DNA from: Halomontanus rarus
GTDB lineage: Archaea > Halobacteriota > Halobacteria > Halobacteriales > Natrialbaceae
Assembly (NCBI RefSeq): GCF_029338335.1
Contig: NZ_CP119796.1
DNA: 64,000 nt
Strand: one strand, 5' to 3'
Shown in pieces: positions 6,884 to 16,358 of this stretch. The position numbers and the translations under genes were made by a program. The notes beneath the pieces are model-generated. The model saw only the letters and a program-made list of their open reading frames with translations. It was not told the origin of the DNA and made no database searches. The stretch's first letter is position 1. Each line of letters begins with the position of its first letter.

Positions 6884-8743
6884 TCAGTTGCTGTTGTCCG
6901 ACAGGTACAGCGTCCGGTCGATGATTCCAACGGCCGCCTCGCCCCATCGAGAGACCGCGTCGCCGTCGGCCTCGGGAAGTTCGATGACGATCGTGTTCCC
7001 CTCGATCGTCACGTCGCCGTCCGGCGTCGATTCCTGCTCCGCGAAACTCCGCATCTGGTAGCGGAGCAACCGTTTGGTCGATCCGGTGATTTCGACGGTG
7101 TCGGGATCGAATTCGAAGACCAAGACAGCCCCGTCGTCGTCCGCTTCCGCGGTCACTTCGAATCCGTGACTCGAGAGCGATAACGAGGGCGTCTCGTCGT
7201 TCATCGAATCGATCGCTTCGTCGACGGTCCGTTCTGTCCCCTCGTCGTCGGGTTCGCTGGCGAGATCGGAGAATTCGAAGTCGGTGAACGATTCGGTGTC
7301 GTCAGCGGAGCGATCGATGTCCGCGTCGAGAGAGTCCTCGATGTCGTCAGCGTCGACGAGATCCGCATCCGAACTCGTCGAGTCCTGAGAGTCGCTCTCC
7401 TCCAGTTCTCGTGCCGGTTCCGATTCTAATTTTGATTCTGGTTCTGATTCCGCCTCCACCTCCCTCTCCGGTATCGATTCCGAATCGGCTTCGAACTCGA
7501 GTTCGATGTCAGACTCCGATTCCAACTCAGACTCAGACTCAGGCTCAGACTCGGACCCCGATTCCGATTCTGATCGAGTGGGGCGTTCGACGCCTCCGTT
7601 CGCCCGATCACTCTCACGCTCGTCGCTGTCCGTCCGGTCACTGTCTCGATTTGTCGGAGGTGCGTTCGACTTCGAATCGATCGCGTCGTCCGATGATTCG
7701 CCGTCCGCAAGCTCGTCCACAGTGTCGTCAGCGTCACCGGCCGCCGAACTGGTGTCGGCCGTCTCGACCGTCGAGTCCCCGAACTCGAGTGTGTCGTCGG
7801 AGTCCGAGTCCGTGTCGGTTCCGAGTTCGTCGCTCGTTGCTTCGCCATCCGGTACGCCAGCACCGACTGGGTCGTCGGCTTCGTCCTCGGTCTTCGATTC
7901 GAACTCGAACTCGGAGCTGTCACCGGCAGGGGCCGGCCCAGCCGCGATAACTTCGGATTCGGATCCGGATTCGGATTCGCCCGTCGACTCCGCGTCGGGC
8001 TCGCCGGCCTCGAGTTCGCCGGCGATCACGGGCCCTGCGTTCGCGACGGCGTCACGGTCTAACGGGATCGCGTACCACGCCCTGCGATCCGGTGAAGTGA
8101 CGAATCGTCCGCGGTTGATCGAAGCTCGGGGGTGTTCAGATTCCACGTCCGGGGTCGATTCCGGGACCGGGTCCGGGTCCGGGCCCGACTCCGAATCGGA
8201 GTCGTCCGAATCGGGATTCGAGTCGGGGTCGAGCGTATCGGAGTCGTCCGAAATCTCGTCTCCGGTCTCCGGGTCGGTGTCGGCCGCTGTCTCCGTCTCC
8301 GTCTCCGCCTTCGATTCGATCGTCGAATCAGCCGCCTGCGACTCCGACGGTGCGTCGTCGGTCCGCTCTCGAGCCGACTCCGTCTCGGGGCGAGTCGACC
8401 GCTGGTGACGTGGCTGTGGCTCTTCTCGAGACGATGACGGATGCTCGCCCTGCGGCTGGGCTTCGGCCGTCGACTGCTGGTTCGGCGTCGGTTCGGAACT
8501 GATCGTCCCGCCGCTCAGGTGAAACTGCGCTCCACCGCCGCCGGGTGCGTTCGAAATGCTGTCCAGAGAATATCCGATATCTTTCAGATCGTCGTCTACG
8601 TTGTCCTCGAGTTTGTCGATTTTGTCACCCACGCTCCGAAGTGCAAGCGCGACGTCCCAGAGGACGACGACACCGAAGAACATGAGCGCAAGGAACACGG
8701 TAGCAGCGACCCCTGCGAGAAATTGAATGTCAACTTCGACCAT
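6884..8743 (-). CDS. membrane-anchored, very acidic low-complexity protein
   Basis: This 619-residue protein has one N-terminal membrane helix (FLAGVAATVFLALMFFGVVV) and a short coiled-coil-like segment (about residues 33-60). A Ser/Asp/Glu repeat region of over 400 residues follows (runs such as SESESGSESEPESESELESE). A folded C-terminal domain of about 100 residues (SLSLSSHGFEVTAEADDD to the end) looks like a small alpha/beta sensor or binding domain. I do not recognise the family. The acidic region may act as a spacer or bind cations. Its repeats produce long false ORFs in other frames. Confidence 0.75.
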   Translation of the reverse strand: MVEVDIQFLAGVAATVFLALMFFGVVVLWDVALALRSVGDKIDKLEDNVDDDLKDIGYSLDSISNAPGGGGAQFHLSGGTISSEPTPNQQSTAEAQPQGEHPSSSREEPQPRHQRSTRPETESARERTDDAPSESQAADSTIESKAETETETAADTDPETGDEISDDSDTLDPDSNPDSDDSDSESGPDPDPVPESTPDVESEHPRASINRGRFVTSPDRRAWYAIPLDRDAVANAGPVIAGELEAGEPDAESTGESESGSESEVIAAGPAPAGDSSEFEFESKTEDEADDPVGAGVPDGEATSDELGTDTDSDSDDTLEFGDSTVETADTSSAAGDADDTVDELADGESSDDAIDSKSNAPPTNRDSDRTDSDERESDRANGGVERPTRSESESGSESEPESESELESESDIELEFEADSESIPEREVEAESEPESKLESEPARELEESDSQDSTSSDADLVDADDIEDSLDADIDRSADDTESFTDFEFSDLASEPDDEGTERTVDEAIDSMNDETPSLSLSSHGFEVTAEADDDGAVLVFEFDPDTVEITGSTKRLLRYQMRSFAEQESTPDGDVTIEGNTIVIELPEADGDAVSRWGEAAVGIIDRTLYLSDNSN

Positions 8744-8964
8744 ATATTTCGCTCTCCTGTCTGATAGGTCGGTCGCTATTTAGTCCTTGTGCCACAACAG
8801 CAATACCGGTGGAGAATCATCGTTCGACCTCGGACCGACGCTCAGACGATGTGTGACCGACAATATCGACGCTTCGATTCAGTGGGCGGCTCGAGATAGG
8901 GTTCTCACTATCGAGTCGTCATACGTATCCGAAAATAATCATGTGTTAGAGGAGAAAGCGAACG

Positions 8965-9663
8965 CTACAACCGTATCCAGTCGCTGGTCGTTCGCTGGTC
9001 GCGGAGATGCCAGCGCTGCTCTGGAACGCCGTCGTGGGAGCGAACCTCGACGACGGCATCGAAAAGTGGCTCGAGCAGGTTGACGGCGTCGTGGTCGGCG
9101 TCGATCGGAAGGTGAAAGTGACCCATTCCGTTCGCCTGCCTGATCCGTAACGTCAGCACGTGCAGGAGTCGAAAGACGTTCTCCGAGTTGTGTTCGGTGA
9201 GCAGCGGAACGAGCGAATCGACACAGACCCGTAATTCGGATGGCTCGAGTCCGTTCGCGGCCTCGTCGAACTCGTTGACGGTCTCGATAATCTCCGAGCC
9301 GAGCGGGCTAAGCAGTTCGGTCCCGACGACGGATTCGGCCGACGAGTGTGCTTCGGTCCGTTTCCGATCGTCTGCCGATCTGGTAATGACTCTGGTCGTC
9401 GAGTTTTCGTCCGCGTCGTCTCCGTGTGCTCGCTCCTCCTCGGATTCGTGGGAACAGCACGGTCGTTCCGTGACGACGAAGAGCCGGTATCGCGATCGTT
9501 CGTGATCGTTCGTGTCTCCGAGCAAGCGGCGGCACGTCGCTCCGTGTGCCTCGGACGCCCCGCTCCCGACGAGAAGGATGTTGCTTCCCTTCTGTTTGAG
9601 GGTTCCCAAGGCCTGTGCAAACGTCGCACTTTTCGGAACACCTCCCCCTAACTCGATACCCAT
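8965..9663 (-). CDS. RecA/KaiC-like-fold haloarchaeal protein (DUF7504-type)
   Basis: The 232-residue protein starts with GSNILLVGSGASEAHGATCR, which resembles the beta-strand/loop of KaiC-like ATPases. The Walker A lysine is missing (GSGASEAHG rather than GxxxxGKT), so ATP hydrolysis is unlikely. The second half (LRVCVDSLVPLLTEH..VFRLLHVLTLRIR) fits the Walker B-side strands of the same fold, ending in a beta-rich tail. Many haloarchaea have such degenerate copies near signalling genes. Start ATG 9663 is supported by an AT-rich palindrome 22-41 bases upstream that contains the TATA element. Confidence 0.65.
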   Translation of the reverse strand: MGIELGGGVPKSATFAQALGTLKQKGSNILLVGSGASEAHGATCRRLLGDTNDHERSRYRLFVVTERPCCSHESEEERAHGDDADENSTTRVITRSADDRKRTEAHSSAESVVGTELLSPLGSEIIETVNEFDEAANGLEPSELRVCVDSLVPLLTEHNSENVFRLLHVLTLRIRQANGMGHFHLPIDADHDAVNLLEPLFDAVVEVRSHDGVPEQRWHLRDQRTTSDWIRL

Positions 9664-9684
9664 CTTTTATAGAGGTGGTCTGCT

Positions 9685-9704
9685 GCCACAATAAATATTG
9701 TGGC
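9685..9704 (-). promoter_or_regulatory. perfect palindrome overlapping the promoter of the RecA-like gene
   Basis: GCCACAATAAATATTGTGGC has two 9-bp arms around a 2-base centre. Read on the minus strand its AT-rich core lies about 32 bases before ATG 9663, where the TATA box should be. A dimeric regulator bound here would block or direct TBP. Confidence 0.6.
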
Positions 9705-9790
9705 CTCCGGACTACGTTAAGAGCGGGAAGCGGATAAAATTGCGGCACCGATCCGCTGTTCGATCGGTTATCACCGATACACTAATCGGC

Positions 9791-9800
9791 CATTTTTTTA
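9791..9800 (+). promoter_or_regulatory. TATA-like box of the 9823 gene
   Basis: ATTTTTTTAG is centred about 27 bases before ATG 9823, favouring that codon over the GTG at 9805. Confidence 0.5.
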
Positions 9801-9822
9801 GACAGTGTTTCGTAGTGTTCCT

Positions 9823-10596
9823 ATGGCAGATGCAGACGACGACCTCGCCGAGGCGGTCGAGGAACTCGCCGAAACGCTCGGGGAGTTACGCACGGAACTC
9901 GAGCCCCAGCGCCGGTCGCGACGTCCGCCGTTGCGCCCGCCGACGCCCCGCGAACTCCTTCGCGTGGCCGACGAGGTCGCGATCCCGGCGCTGATCGCGA
10001 TCCTCGAGGCGAACGTCAGAGCTCTCGAAACGTTCCAGCGCGCGCTCAGGGTACTCCGACGGGAGCGGCAGGTACGCGAGCGAAGCGAGGAGGCGAGAGA
10101 CCGCACTCGAGAACACGCCGAGGAGTTACGGACGACGACCCTCGACCAGCTCGACGGGGCACTCGACCAGCTCCAGCGGGCCATCTCGGAGGGTTCTCTC
10201 CCCCGTGACGAGCGCGCACGGACGTTGATCGAAGACGCTCGCGACCTGCGCGACGACATCGATCGGCGACTCGAGGCCGTCGCCGAGGGTGACCGCGATC
10301 GTGACCGAACGCGAGCGGACGGAGAGGCGGCCGAATCGAGCCCGCTCGAGGAAGGCGAGACGGGGACGGAGCCCGACGATCCCGCGAGCGTCGACGTCGA
10401 CGCCGAACTCGAGACGTTGCGGGATCAGTACGGGCCGGACGAAAGTAGGGACGAAGACGGGGACGAGGATGAGAACGTGAGTGCGGACGAAGACGGAGAC
10501 GACGAGAGTGACGAAACGAGAGGAAACGATGACGGCGAGGACGACGAAGACGAACGCGGTTCAAACGGCGACGACACCGACGGATCCGGAGAGTAG
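9823..10596 (+). CDS. helical haloarchaeal protein with acidic tail (DUF7547-like)
   Basis: The 257-residue cytosolic protein has a predicted coiled coil at residues 3-28 (DDLAEAVEELAETLGELRTELE). A proline-rich patch (RRPPLRPPTPRELLR) and a helical region to about residue 150 with AIPALIAILEANVRALETFQ follow. The C-terminal 90 residues are nearly all Asp, Glu, Gly and Ser. It resembles a haloarchaeal hypothetical family that I recall as DUF7547, but this is uncertain. No catalytic motif is visible. It ends 9 bases from the DUF35 gene stop, convergently. Confidence 0.7.
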   Translation: MADADDDLAEAVEELAETLGELRTELEPQRRSRRPPLRPPTPRELLRVADEVAIPALIAILEANVRALETFQRALRVLRRERQVRERSEEARDRTREHAEELRTTTLDQLDGALDQLQRAISEGSLPRDERARTLIEDARDLRDDIDRRLEAVAEGDRDRDRTRADGEAAESSPLEEGETGTEPDDPASVDVDAELETLRDQYGPDESRDEDGDEDENVSADEDGDDESDETRGNDDGEDDEDERGSNGDDTDGSGE

Positions 10597-10605
10597 GCGT
10601 CGAAC

Positions 10606-10989
10606 TCAGACCGGCTCGAACCGATAGCCGTCCCAGTCCTGGCTCGCCGGTTCCTTGATTCCCGCTTCCGGATCGCGAAGTTCTTCGACGTACACCGGCC
10701 GGACCTCGTCGCCACTCTCGATCTCGTCGGTGGTCAACTGCCCGATCGCGCGGACCGGTTCGCCGTCGACGTCGAACTCGACGATCGCGAGGTGGTTCGG
10801 CGCGCGCACGCCCGGCGGCGTCGCGGTGCTCGTCGTCCACGTGACGACCGTCGCGGTATACTCGCTCAAATCGATCGTCTCGACTGGCTCCGAGCCGTCC
10901 GGGCCGAGCGGGTGGCCCGGGTAGCTGATCGATCCGTCCTCGTACCGAGAGGCCTCCATCGCGTTCGCGTTCTCGTTTTCGTCGCTCAT
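10606..10989 (-). CDS. DUF35 OB-fold acyl-CoA-associated protein, no zinc ribbon
   Basis: The 127-residue protein matches the DUF35 OB-fold (VRAPNHLAIVEFDVDGEPVRAIGQ, GDEVRPVYVEEL). In archaeal thiolase/HMG-CoA synthase complexes this protein bridges enzymes and shuttles CoA groups. The usual N-terminal rubredoxin-like zinc ribbon with CxxC pairs is absent, and the protein has no Cys at all. Its ATG overlaps the thiolase stop by 4 bases, so the two are co-translated and probably form a complex. Confidence 0.8.
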   Translation of the reverse strand: MSDENENANAMEASRYEDGSISYPGHPLGPDGSEPVETIDLSEYTATVVTWTTSTATPPGVRAPNHLAIVEFDVDGEPVRAIGQLTTDEIESGDEVRPVYVEELRDPEAGIKEPASQDWDGYRFEPV

Positions 10990-12140
10990 GCTGCAGCCTC
11001 CATGATCGTGGTAATCACGCAGTTTCCGAAGCCGCCGACGTTACAGCAGAGGCCGACGTCGGCGTCGACCTGTCGCGGCCCCGCTTCGCCGACGAGTTGT
11101 TCGTAAATCTCGACGCCCTGCGCGACCCCGCTCGCACCGAGCGGATGCCCCTTCGATTTGAGCCCGCCGGAGGTGTTGATCGGCCGGTCGGCGTCGCGTT
11201 CGGTCCGTCCCTCCTCGACGTGTTTCCAGGCCTCGCCCTGTTCCGCGAAGTCCAGCCCCTCCATCTGGAGGAACTCGAGGATGGTGAACATGTCGTGGAG
11301 TTCGGCGACGTCGATATCCTCGGGGCCGTAGCCGCTCATTTCGTAGGCCTGCTGGCCGCTCTCGACGACGCCACCCATGATCGTCGGATCGGGCCGCTCG
11401 TGGACGACGTGGGTGTCCGTCGCGCCCGCGACACCCGCGATCACGACGTAGTCGTCCGTGTACTCCTTCGCGACCGACTCGGGACAGAGCATCAGCGCCG
11501 CGCTGCCGTCGGTGATCGGACAAAAGTCGTACAACCGGAGCGGGTCGGCGACGATCGGCGACTCGAGGACCGTCTCGAGGTCGACCTCCTTCTGAAACTG
11601 GGCGTGGGGGTTGTCGACGCCGTTCTTGTGGTTCTTAACGGCGACTTTCCCGAGGCTCTCCCGGGGCGCGTCGAAGCGCTCGAGGTAGTGTCTCGCGGTC
11701 ATCCCGGCGAACGAGGGGAGCGTGAGCCCGTGTTTGTACTCGCAGGGGTGGGTGATCGAGGCGATGATGTCCGTGGTTTCGGCCGTCGAAGGGTGGGTCA
11801 TCTTCTCGCCGCCGACGAGCAACGTCATGTCGCTGGCCCCGCTGGCGATCGACCGCCAGGCGGCGTAGATGCCCGCGCCACCGCTCGAACTCGTCTGGTC
11901 GATGCGTTCGGTGTACGCCGGTAACGCGCCGAGGTCGTGTGCCAGCGCGTTCATGATTCCGCCCTGTCCCTCGAACTCACCGCTCGCCATGTTCGAGACG
12001 TAGAGGTGCTCTACCGTCGCGGGATCGACACCCGCGTCCTCGAGACAGGCGACGCCGGCCTCCGCGAGTAGTTCGCGGATCCACTCCTCGCGCTGTCCGA
12101 ACTGAGTCATCGACGCCCCGATGATCGCGACGCGTTCCAT
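10986..12140 (-). CDS. thiolase family protein (acetyl-CoA acetyltransferase-like), nucleophile Cys replaced
   Basis: The 384-residue protein has the thiolase fold: AELHDMFTILE (catalytic His region), GLKSKGHPLGASG (second His) and the C-terminal Cys motif GLCCNVGGFGNCVITTI. At the place of the acyl-accepting Cys (C-A/S-S-G in relatives) this protein reads QTSSSGGAGI, so Ser84 stands where Cys is expected. It may still act in acyl-CoA chemistry, as a non-decarboxylating or structural partner, or use Ser. It is encoded just upstream of a DUF35 protein. Start ATG has a TATA box 27 bases away. Confidence 0.85.
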   Translation of the reverse strand: MERVAIIGASMTQFGQREEWIRELLAEAGVACLEDAGVDPATVEHLYVSNMASGEFEGQGGIMNALAHDLGALPAYTERIDQTSSSGGAGIYAAWRSIASGASDMTLLVGGEKMTHPSTAETTDIIASITHPCEYKHGLTLPSFAGMTARHYLERFDAPRESLGKVAVKNHKNGVDNPHAQFQKEVDLETVLESPIVADPLRLYDFCPITDGSAALMLCPESVAKEYTDDYVVIAGVAGATDTHVVHERPDPTIMGGVVESGQQAYEMSGYGPEDIDVAELHDMFTILEFLQMEGLDFAEQGEAWKHVEEGRTERDADRPINTSGGLKSKGHPLGASGVAQGVEIYEQLVGEAGPRQVDADVGLCCNVGGFGNCVITTIMEAAA

Positions 12141-12163
12141 ACTCCCACAGACTCGGGTCGGCG

Positions 12164-12171
12164 ATTTATAA
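12164..12171 (-). promoter_or_regulatory. TATA box of the thiolase/DUF35 operon
   Basis: On the minus strand TTATAAAT lies about 27 bases before ATG 12140, fitting a leaderless operon transcript. Confidence 0.6.
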
Positions 12172-12320
12172 GGTAGGGATTACGTTGGCTCGTCGGCGAA
12201 CCGGAGAGCGGACGCGGAACGGGCGAAGAAAACGAACGGTTAGACGGTCTCCCGTCGATCAATTCCGGTGAAACCGCAGGTCGGTTGCGATTACATCGTA
12301 CATCGGTACTGCAATTCGTA

Positions 12321-13619
12321 TCAGGCCGACTCCGGTATCGCCGACAGCTCGCTCGCGCGAGAACGCGCCTGCGAGATCACGGCCGGACGCGCCTCGAACG
12401 AGACGAGCACGTCGTCGTCGCCGTAGGAGACGTCTTCGACGTTGGCGTGGTCGTGAATCCAGGAGACGAGGCTCATCGTGTCGTCGGTCATCGGCAACAC
12501 CAACCGCTCGTGCTCCCAGTCGGGCAGTTCGGCGTCGATCCGGTCGCGGAGCTGCTCGACGTTCGTCCCCGTTTGGGCGCTGACGGTGACCGGGTTCGGC
12601 GCGAGCGCCGAGAGCGCCCGTCGTTTCTCCTCGAGTTCGTCCTCGCTCACGCGGTCGATCTTGTTCAACACGGTGACGATCGGGGCCTCGTTGCGCTCGT
12701 AGAGGGTGTCGTGACAGGTGACGAGCTTCTCGTGGATCTCGTCGACCGGTTCGCTGACGTCGACGACGAGCAAGACGAGGTCGGCCCGATACACGGAATC
12801 GAGCGTGGACTTGAACGACTCGACCAGCCAGTGGGGCAGGTCGCTGACGAACCCGACCGTATCCGTCAGTAAGACGTTTCGCGGCTCGATTTCCGCTCGG
12901 CGCGTCGTCGTCCCCAGCGTCGTGAACAGTTTGTCCTGGGACTCCGCGGTGGCGTCGAGGTCCTCGTGGAGGTCCTCGTTCTCGTCGACGTCGAGGTCGG
13001 AGGCGAGCTGGCGCATGAGCGTCGATTTGCCGGCGTTGGTGTACCCGGCTAGTGCGACCAGATCGAACCCGGAGGCTCGACGTCGTTCGCGGCGATGCTC
13101 CTCGGTCTGCTCGATCTGCTCGAGTTCGTCCGTGAGCCGGCTGATCTGGGCCTTGATGTCCTGTTCGCGACTCTCGTCGTACTCGCCGAGCCCCATGAAT
13201 CCGGGCCGTTCGTCGCGTTTGGCCAGACTCGATTTGGCCTCGACGCGGGGCAACTCGTAGCGAAGTTCCGCCAGTTCGACCTGCAACTGCGCCTTTCGGG
13301 TCTGGGCGCGCTGGCCGAAGATCTCGAGGATCAGCGTGAACCGATCGATGACCTCGACGCCGTCCGGCAGTATCTGGCCGAGGTTGTACCGCTGGTAGGG
13401 TCCGAGCCGATTGTCGAAGATGACGGTCGTCACGTCGGCCATATCGACTTTTCTGGCGAGTTCGTTCGCCTTCCCCTCCCCGATCTGGAGGGCGGCGTCC
13501 GCTTTCCGCGACTGGGTAATCTCACCGACGACATCGTATCCTGCGGCCTCCGCGAGGTCTTTGATCTCCGTCGTGTCTGGCGTTCCGGAATCGACGCGCT
13601 TTGCGATGATCGCTCTCAT
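12321..13619 (-). CDS. hflX: GTPase HflX
   Basis: The 432-residue HflX-type GTPase has an N-terminal nucleotide-binding subdomain (residues about 1-95, with DNRLGPYQRYNLGQIL) and a coiled linker (SLAKRDERPGFMGLGEYDES). The G domain has Walker A ALAGYTNAGKSTLM, switch II DTVGFVSDLP and NKID. HflX binds the large ribosomal subunit and splits or rescues stalled ribosomes. Length and motif order are normal. It is transcribed alone, with its start near a low-complexity spacer. Confidence 0.92.
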   Translation of the reverse strand: MRAIIAKRVDSGTPDTTEIKDLAEAAGYDVVGEITQSRKADAALQIGEGKANELARKVDMADVTTVIFDNRLGPYQRYNLGQILPDGVEVIDRFTLILEIFGQRAQTRKAQLQVELAELRYELPRVEAKSSLAKRDERPGFMGLGEYDESREQDIKAQISRLTDELEQIEQTEEHRRERRRASGFDLVALAGYTNAGKSTLMRQLASDLDVDENEDLHEDLDATAESQDKLFTTLGTTTRRAEIEPRNVLLTDTVGFVSDLPHWLVESFKSTLDSVYRADLVLLVVDVSEPVDEIHEKLVTCHDTLYERNEAPIVTVLNKIDRVSEDELEEKRRALSALAPNPVTVSAQTGTNVEQLRDRIDAELPDWEHERLVLPMTDDTMSLVSWIHDHANVEDVSYGDDDVLVSFEARPAVISQARSRASELSAIPESA

Positions 13620-14020
13620 GAATGTGAATGTAGCTGTGACTCGGGTCGTGTGTTGGAGAGGGGCTGTCGCCGGTTTTCGATCCGCCGGTCGGTGAACCGT
13701 TCAGTCGGGGTTCGGAGACGTTGACGTGGACGCGAACGCGAACGTAAACGTGGACGAGAACGAGGACGCACTCGGAACCGAAAACGCAGACGGAAACGCG
13801 AACCCGCAGACGCGACGGCGTGGACACTACCGACACCCTGCGTCGATCGACGACTGAACCGATCGGTCAGAAAGACTCCCACACTCTCACCAGCACTAGA
13901 GATGCCGGTCAATCACCTCTCTTGGGCATTCGAGACACATGCTCACCGATAGGACACGAGACGACTTGAATCCCGTGGCGATTCCGCTCGGACGAACTGA
14001 CAGTCTCGTCACCACAAAGG
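13620..14020. other. intergenic spacer with degenerate GCGAAC-type low-complexity DNA
   Basis: Bases about 13720-13805 are a run built from related hexamers (gacgcg, aacgcg, aacgtg, gacgag) without a start codon or a plausible protein. The frame that gives DVDANANVNVDENED has no start and ends in ordinary sequence. No RNA gene was seen. The same kind of DNA recurs at about 22195-22260 and 37740-37800. Confidence 0.5.
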
Positions 14021-14028
14021 TCTTATCA
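14021..14028 (+). promoter_or_regulatory. TATA-like box of the FUN14 gene
   Basis: TCTTATCA is centred about 26 bases before ATG 14051, suggesting a leaderless transcript from that ATG rather than from ATG 14039. Confidence 0.45.
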
Positions 14029-14050
14029 ATTGATTCTAATGAGTACGAAC

Positions 14051-14356
14051 ATGGTAAACGTCGATCCAACCACACTGGGTCTCGAGGTCGGTGGCGGGGC
14101 CGCGATCGGCCTCGTCATGGGGTTCGCCGCCAAGAAAATCGCGAAACTCATCGCGGTGATCATCGGACTCCAGCTCGTGGTCTTTCGATACCTCGAATCA
14201 CGAGGAATCCTCATCGTTGACTGGGATGCGCTGAGTGCCGGGTTGATCAGTGCGGGCGAACACGCCGATCCGACCTATCTCGAGACGATTATTTCGACGC
14301 TCTCGGTCGGTGCCGGGTTCACCGGCGGCTTCTTCGTCGGGTTCCGTCGCGGATAA
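14051..14356 (+). CDS. FUN14 family membrane protein
   Basis: The 101-residue integral membrane protein begins MVNVDPTTLGLEVGGGAAIG. It has three hydrophobic stretches: GLVMGFAAKKIAKLIAVIIG, LQLVVFRYLE and GAGFTGGFFVGFRRG. The Gly-rich helices and AAKK.AKL segment are the FUN14 signature. Archaeal members have no known role, although eukaryotic FUNDC1 is a mitochondrial mitophagy receptor. An alternative ATG lies 12 bases upstream. It is convergent with the SBDS gene. Confidence 0.85.
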   Translation: MVNVDPTTLGLEVGGGAAIGLVMGFAAKKIAKLIAVIIGLQLVVFRYLESRGILIVDWDALSAGLISAGEHADPTYLETIISTLSVGAGFTGGFFVGFRRG

Positions 14357-14421
14357 TCGAACGGTCGTCGCGCGGTTCGTTCTTTTGCAGTTTTCGTCTC
14401 GAGACCGATCGCGCACAGCCT

Positions 14422-15147
14422 TCAGCGCGTGCTCAACTCGTCTTTATCGCTGACGATCCGCGTCTCTGCCTCGCCGCTGGTGTTCTCGTTGACGACGTCG
14501 TAGAAGTCGTTCTGGAGCCCGGCGGGGAATGTGAGGACGCCGACCCACGATCCGTCGGCTTGCCACTCCTCGTTCTCGAGGTCGCCGTACTGTCGGATCT
14601 TCGCCTGCGCGCTGCCGGCGTACTCCGGCGGGATCTGGACCGCGACCGTCACCTCTTCGAACCGGATCGGGATGATCGGCCGCAGGTCGTCGAGCGCGTC
14701 GTCGACCTGCTCGCCGACGGGTTCCATGGGGTCGACCGTGAACCCGGCCTCCTCGAGAGCGTTCTCGATGCGCTCGGGCGGATGGGGTGCGTTATCCATC
14801 TGGGGGTTCACCGCGTTCCGGGTGATCTGGTTGATCAACTGCTTTCGCTTCTGTTCTTGCATTTCGCGGCGCTGATCGGCCGTGATCTGGATCTCCCCCC
14901 GTTTGATGACCTCCGGGATGATCTCGAGGGGGTCGGTCGTGTCGAAGACCGTCTCGAGGTCGTTCTCGGCGGGTCGATCGCCGCGGGAAGCGTCCTCGAA
15001 GACGTCCTCGGCGGCGATGACCTCCTCGAGGTCGCCGTCGAACTCGTTGCGCTTGATCGCGAGCGCTGCGTCCGGGTCGACTAACACTTCGAAGCGCGCC
15101 CCGTGGGACTCGAGTCGCGCCGTCACCGCCTCGTCGAGCGATATCAT
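14422..15147 (-). CDS. sbds: ribosome maturation protein SBDS/Sdo1
   Basis: The 241-residue protein has the three SBDS domains. The N-terminal domain has VLVDPDAALAIKRNEFDGDL and EVIKRGEIQITADQRREM. A central helical domain runs from QLINQITRNAVNPQ, and a C-terminal ferredoxin-like domain ends with FEEVTVAVQIPP and GSWVGVLTFPAGLQ. Archaeal Sdo1 helps release the anti-association factor aIF6 from new 50S subunits. It lies 3' of psmA in the order seen in many archaea, where proteasome, exosome and RNase P genes cluster. Confidence 0.93.
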   Translation of the reverse strand: MISLDEAVTARLESHGARFEVLVDPDAALAIKRNEFDGDLEEVIAAEDVFEDASRGDRPAENDLETVFDTTDPLEIIPEVIKRGEIQITADQRREMQEQKRKQLINQITRNAVNPQMDNAPHPPERIENALEEAGFTVDPMEPVGEQVDDALDDLRPIIPIRFEEVTVAVQIPPEYAGSAQAKIRQYGDLENEEWQADGSWVGVLTFPAGLQNDFYDVVNENTSGEAETRIVSDKDELSTR

Positions 15148-15356
15148 GACTGGGGATAGCAGGGGGCGGGTAAAAGACCTTTCCTGCGATCGGTCGCGTC
15201 TCTCGAGTCTCCTCGAACCGGTCGTCCCGTGGCGACCGGTGGTGAGTGTCGACGACGAGAGACGTTACTCGAGAACGGTGTTCGGGTGTCGAAAACAGCC
15301 CGAGTCGAAGGGGGTGGAGCTATCCGAGATCGACGCTCGATTCGGACCGGCGGTCG

Positions 15357-16127
<771 letters not shown>

Positions 16128-16358
16128 AGTATCACGGTAAATCGAGGTCTATCGTGTCCGAACGCGTCATCGAGTCGGACGTCTGGTAATCTAGTTCCAT
16201 TCGCTCGACGACGACTCGGTCAGCGGTCTCGAACACGACGTTTCTCTCTCCCGAAACTTGCCCGTGGCGTCCTAAATAGTTTTCTTCCCGCTATTCGGTG
16301 TCCTGTAAGCCAAGATTGATAGTCCGCGAACGGGGTATCGGCGAGCTTTGCGAGACCG

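Noticed and set aside
7411..8408. Long plus-strand ORFs opposite the acidic membrane protein
   Set aside because: They are shadows of the Ser/Asp/Glu repeat on the minus strand and give Arg-rich or Ser-rich non-protein sequence.
9668..9676. TATA box ctataaaag directly before the gene at 9663
   Set aside because: It is only a few bases from the start codon, too near to direct transcription of that start. The AT core of the palindrome at 9685-9704 is at the right distance.
13720..13857. Asp/Asn-rich reading frame (DVDANANVNVDENED)
   Set aside because: It has no start codon after the upstream stop and is explained by low-complexity DNA.
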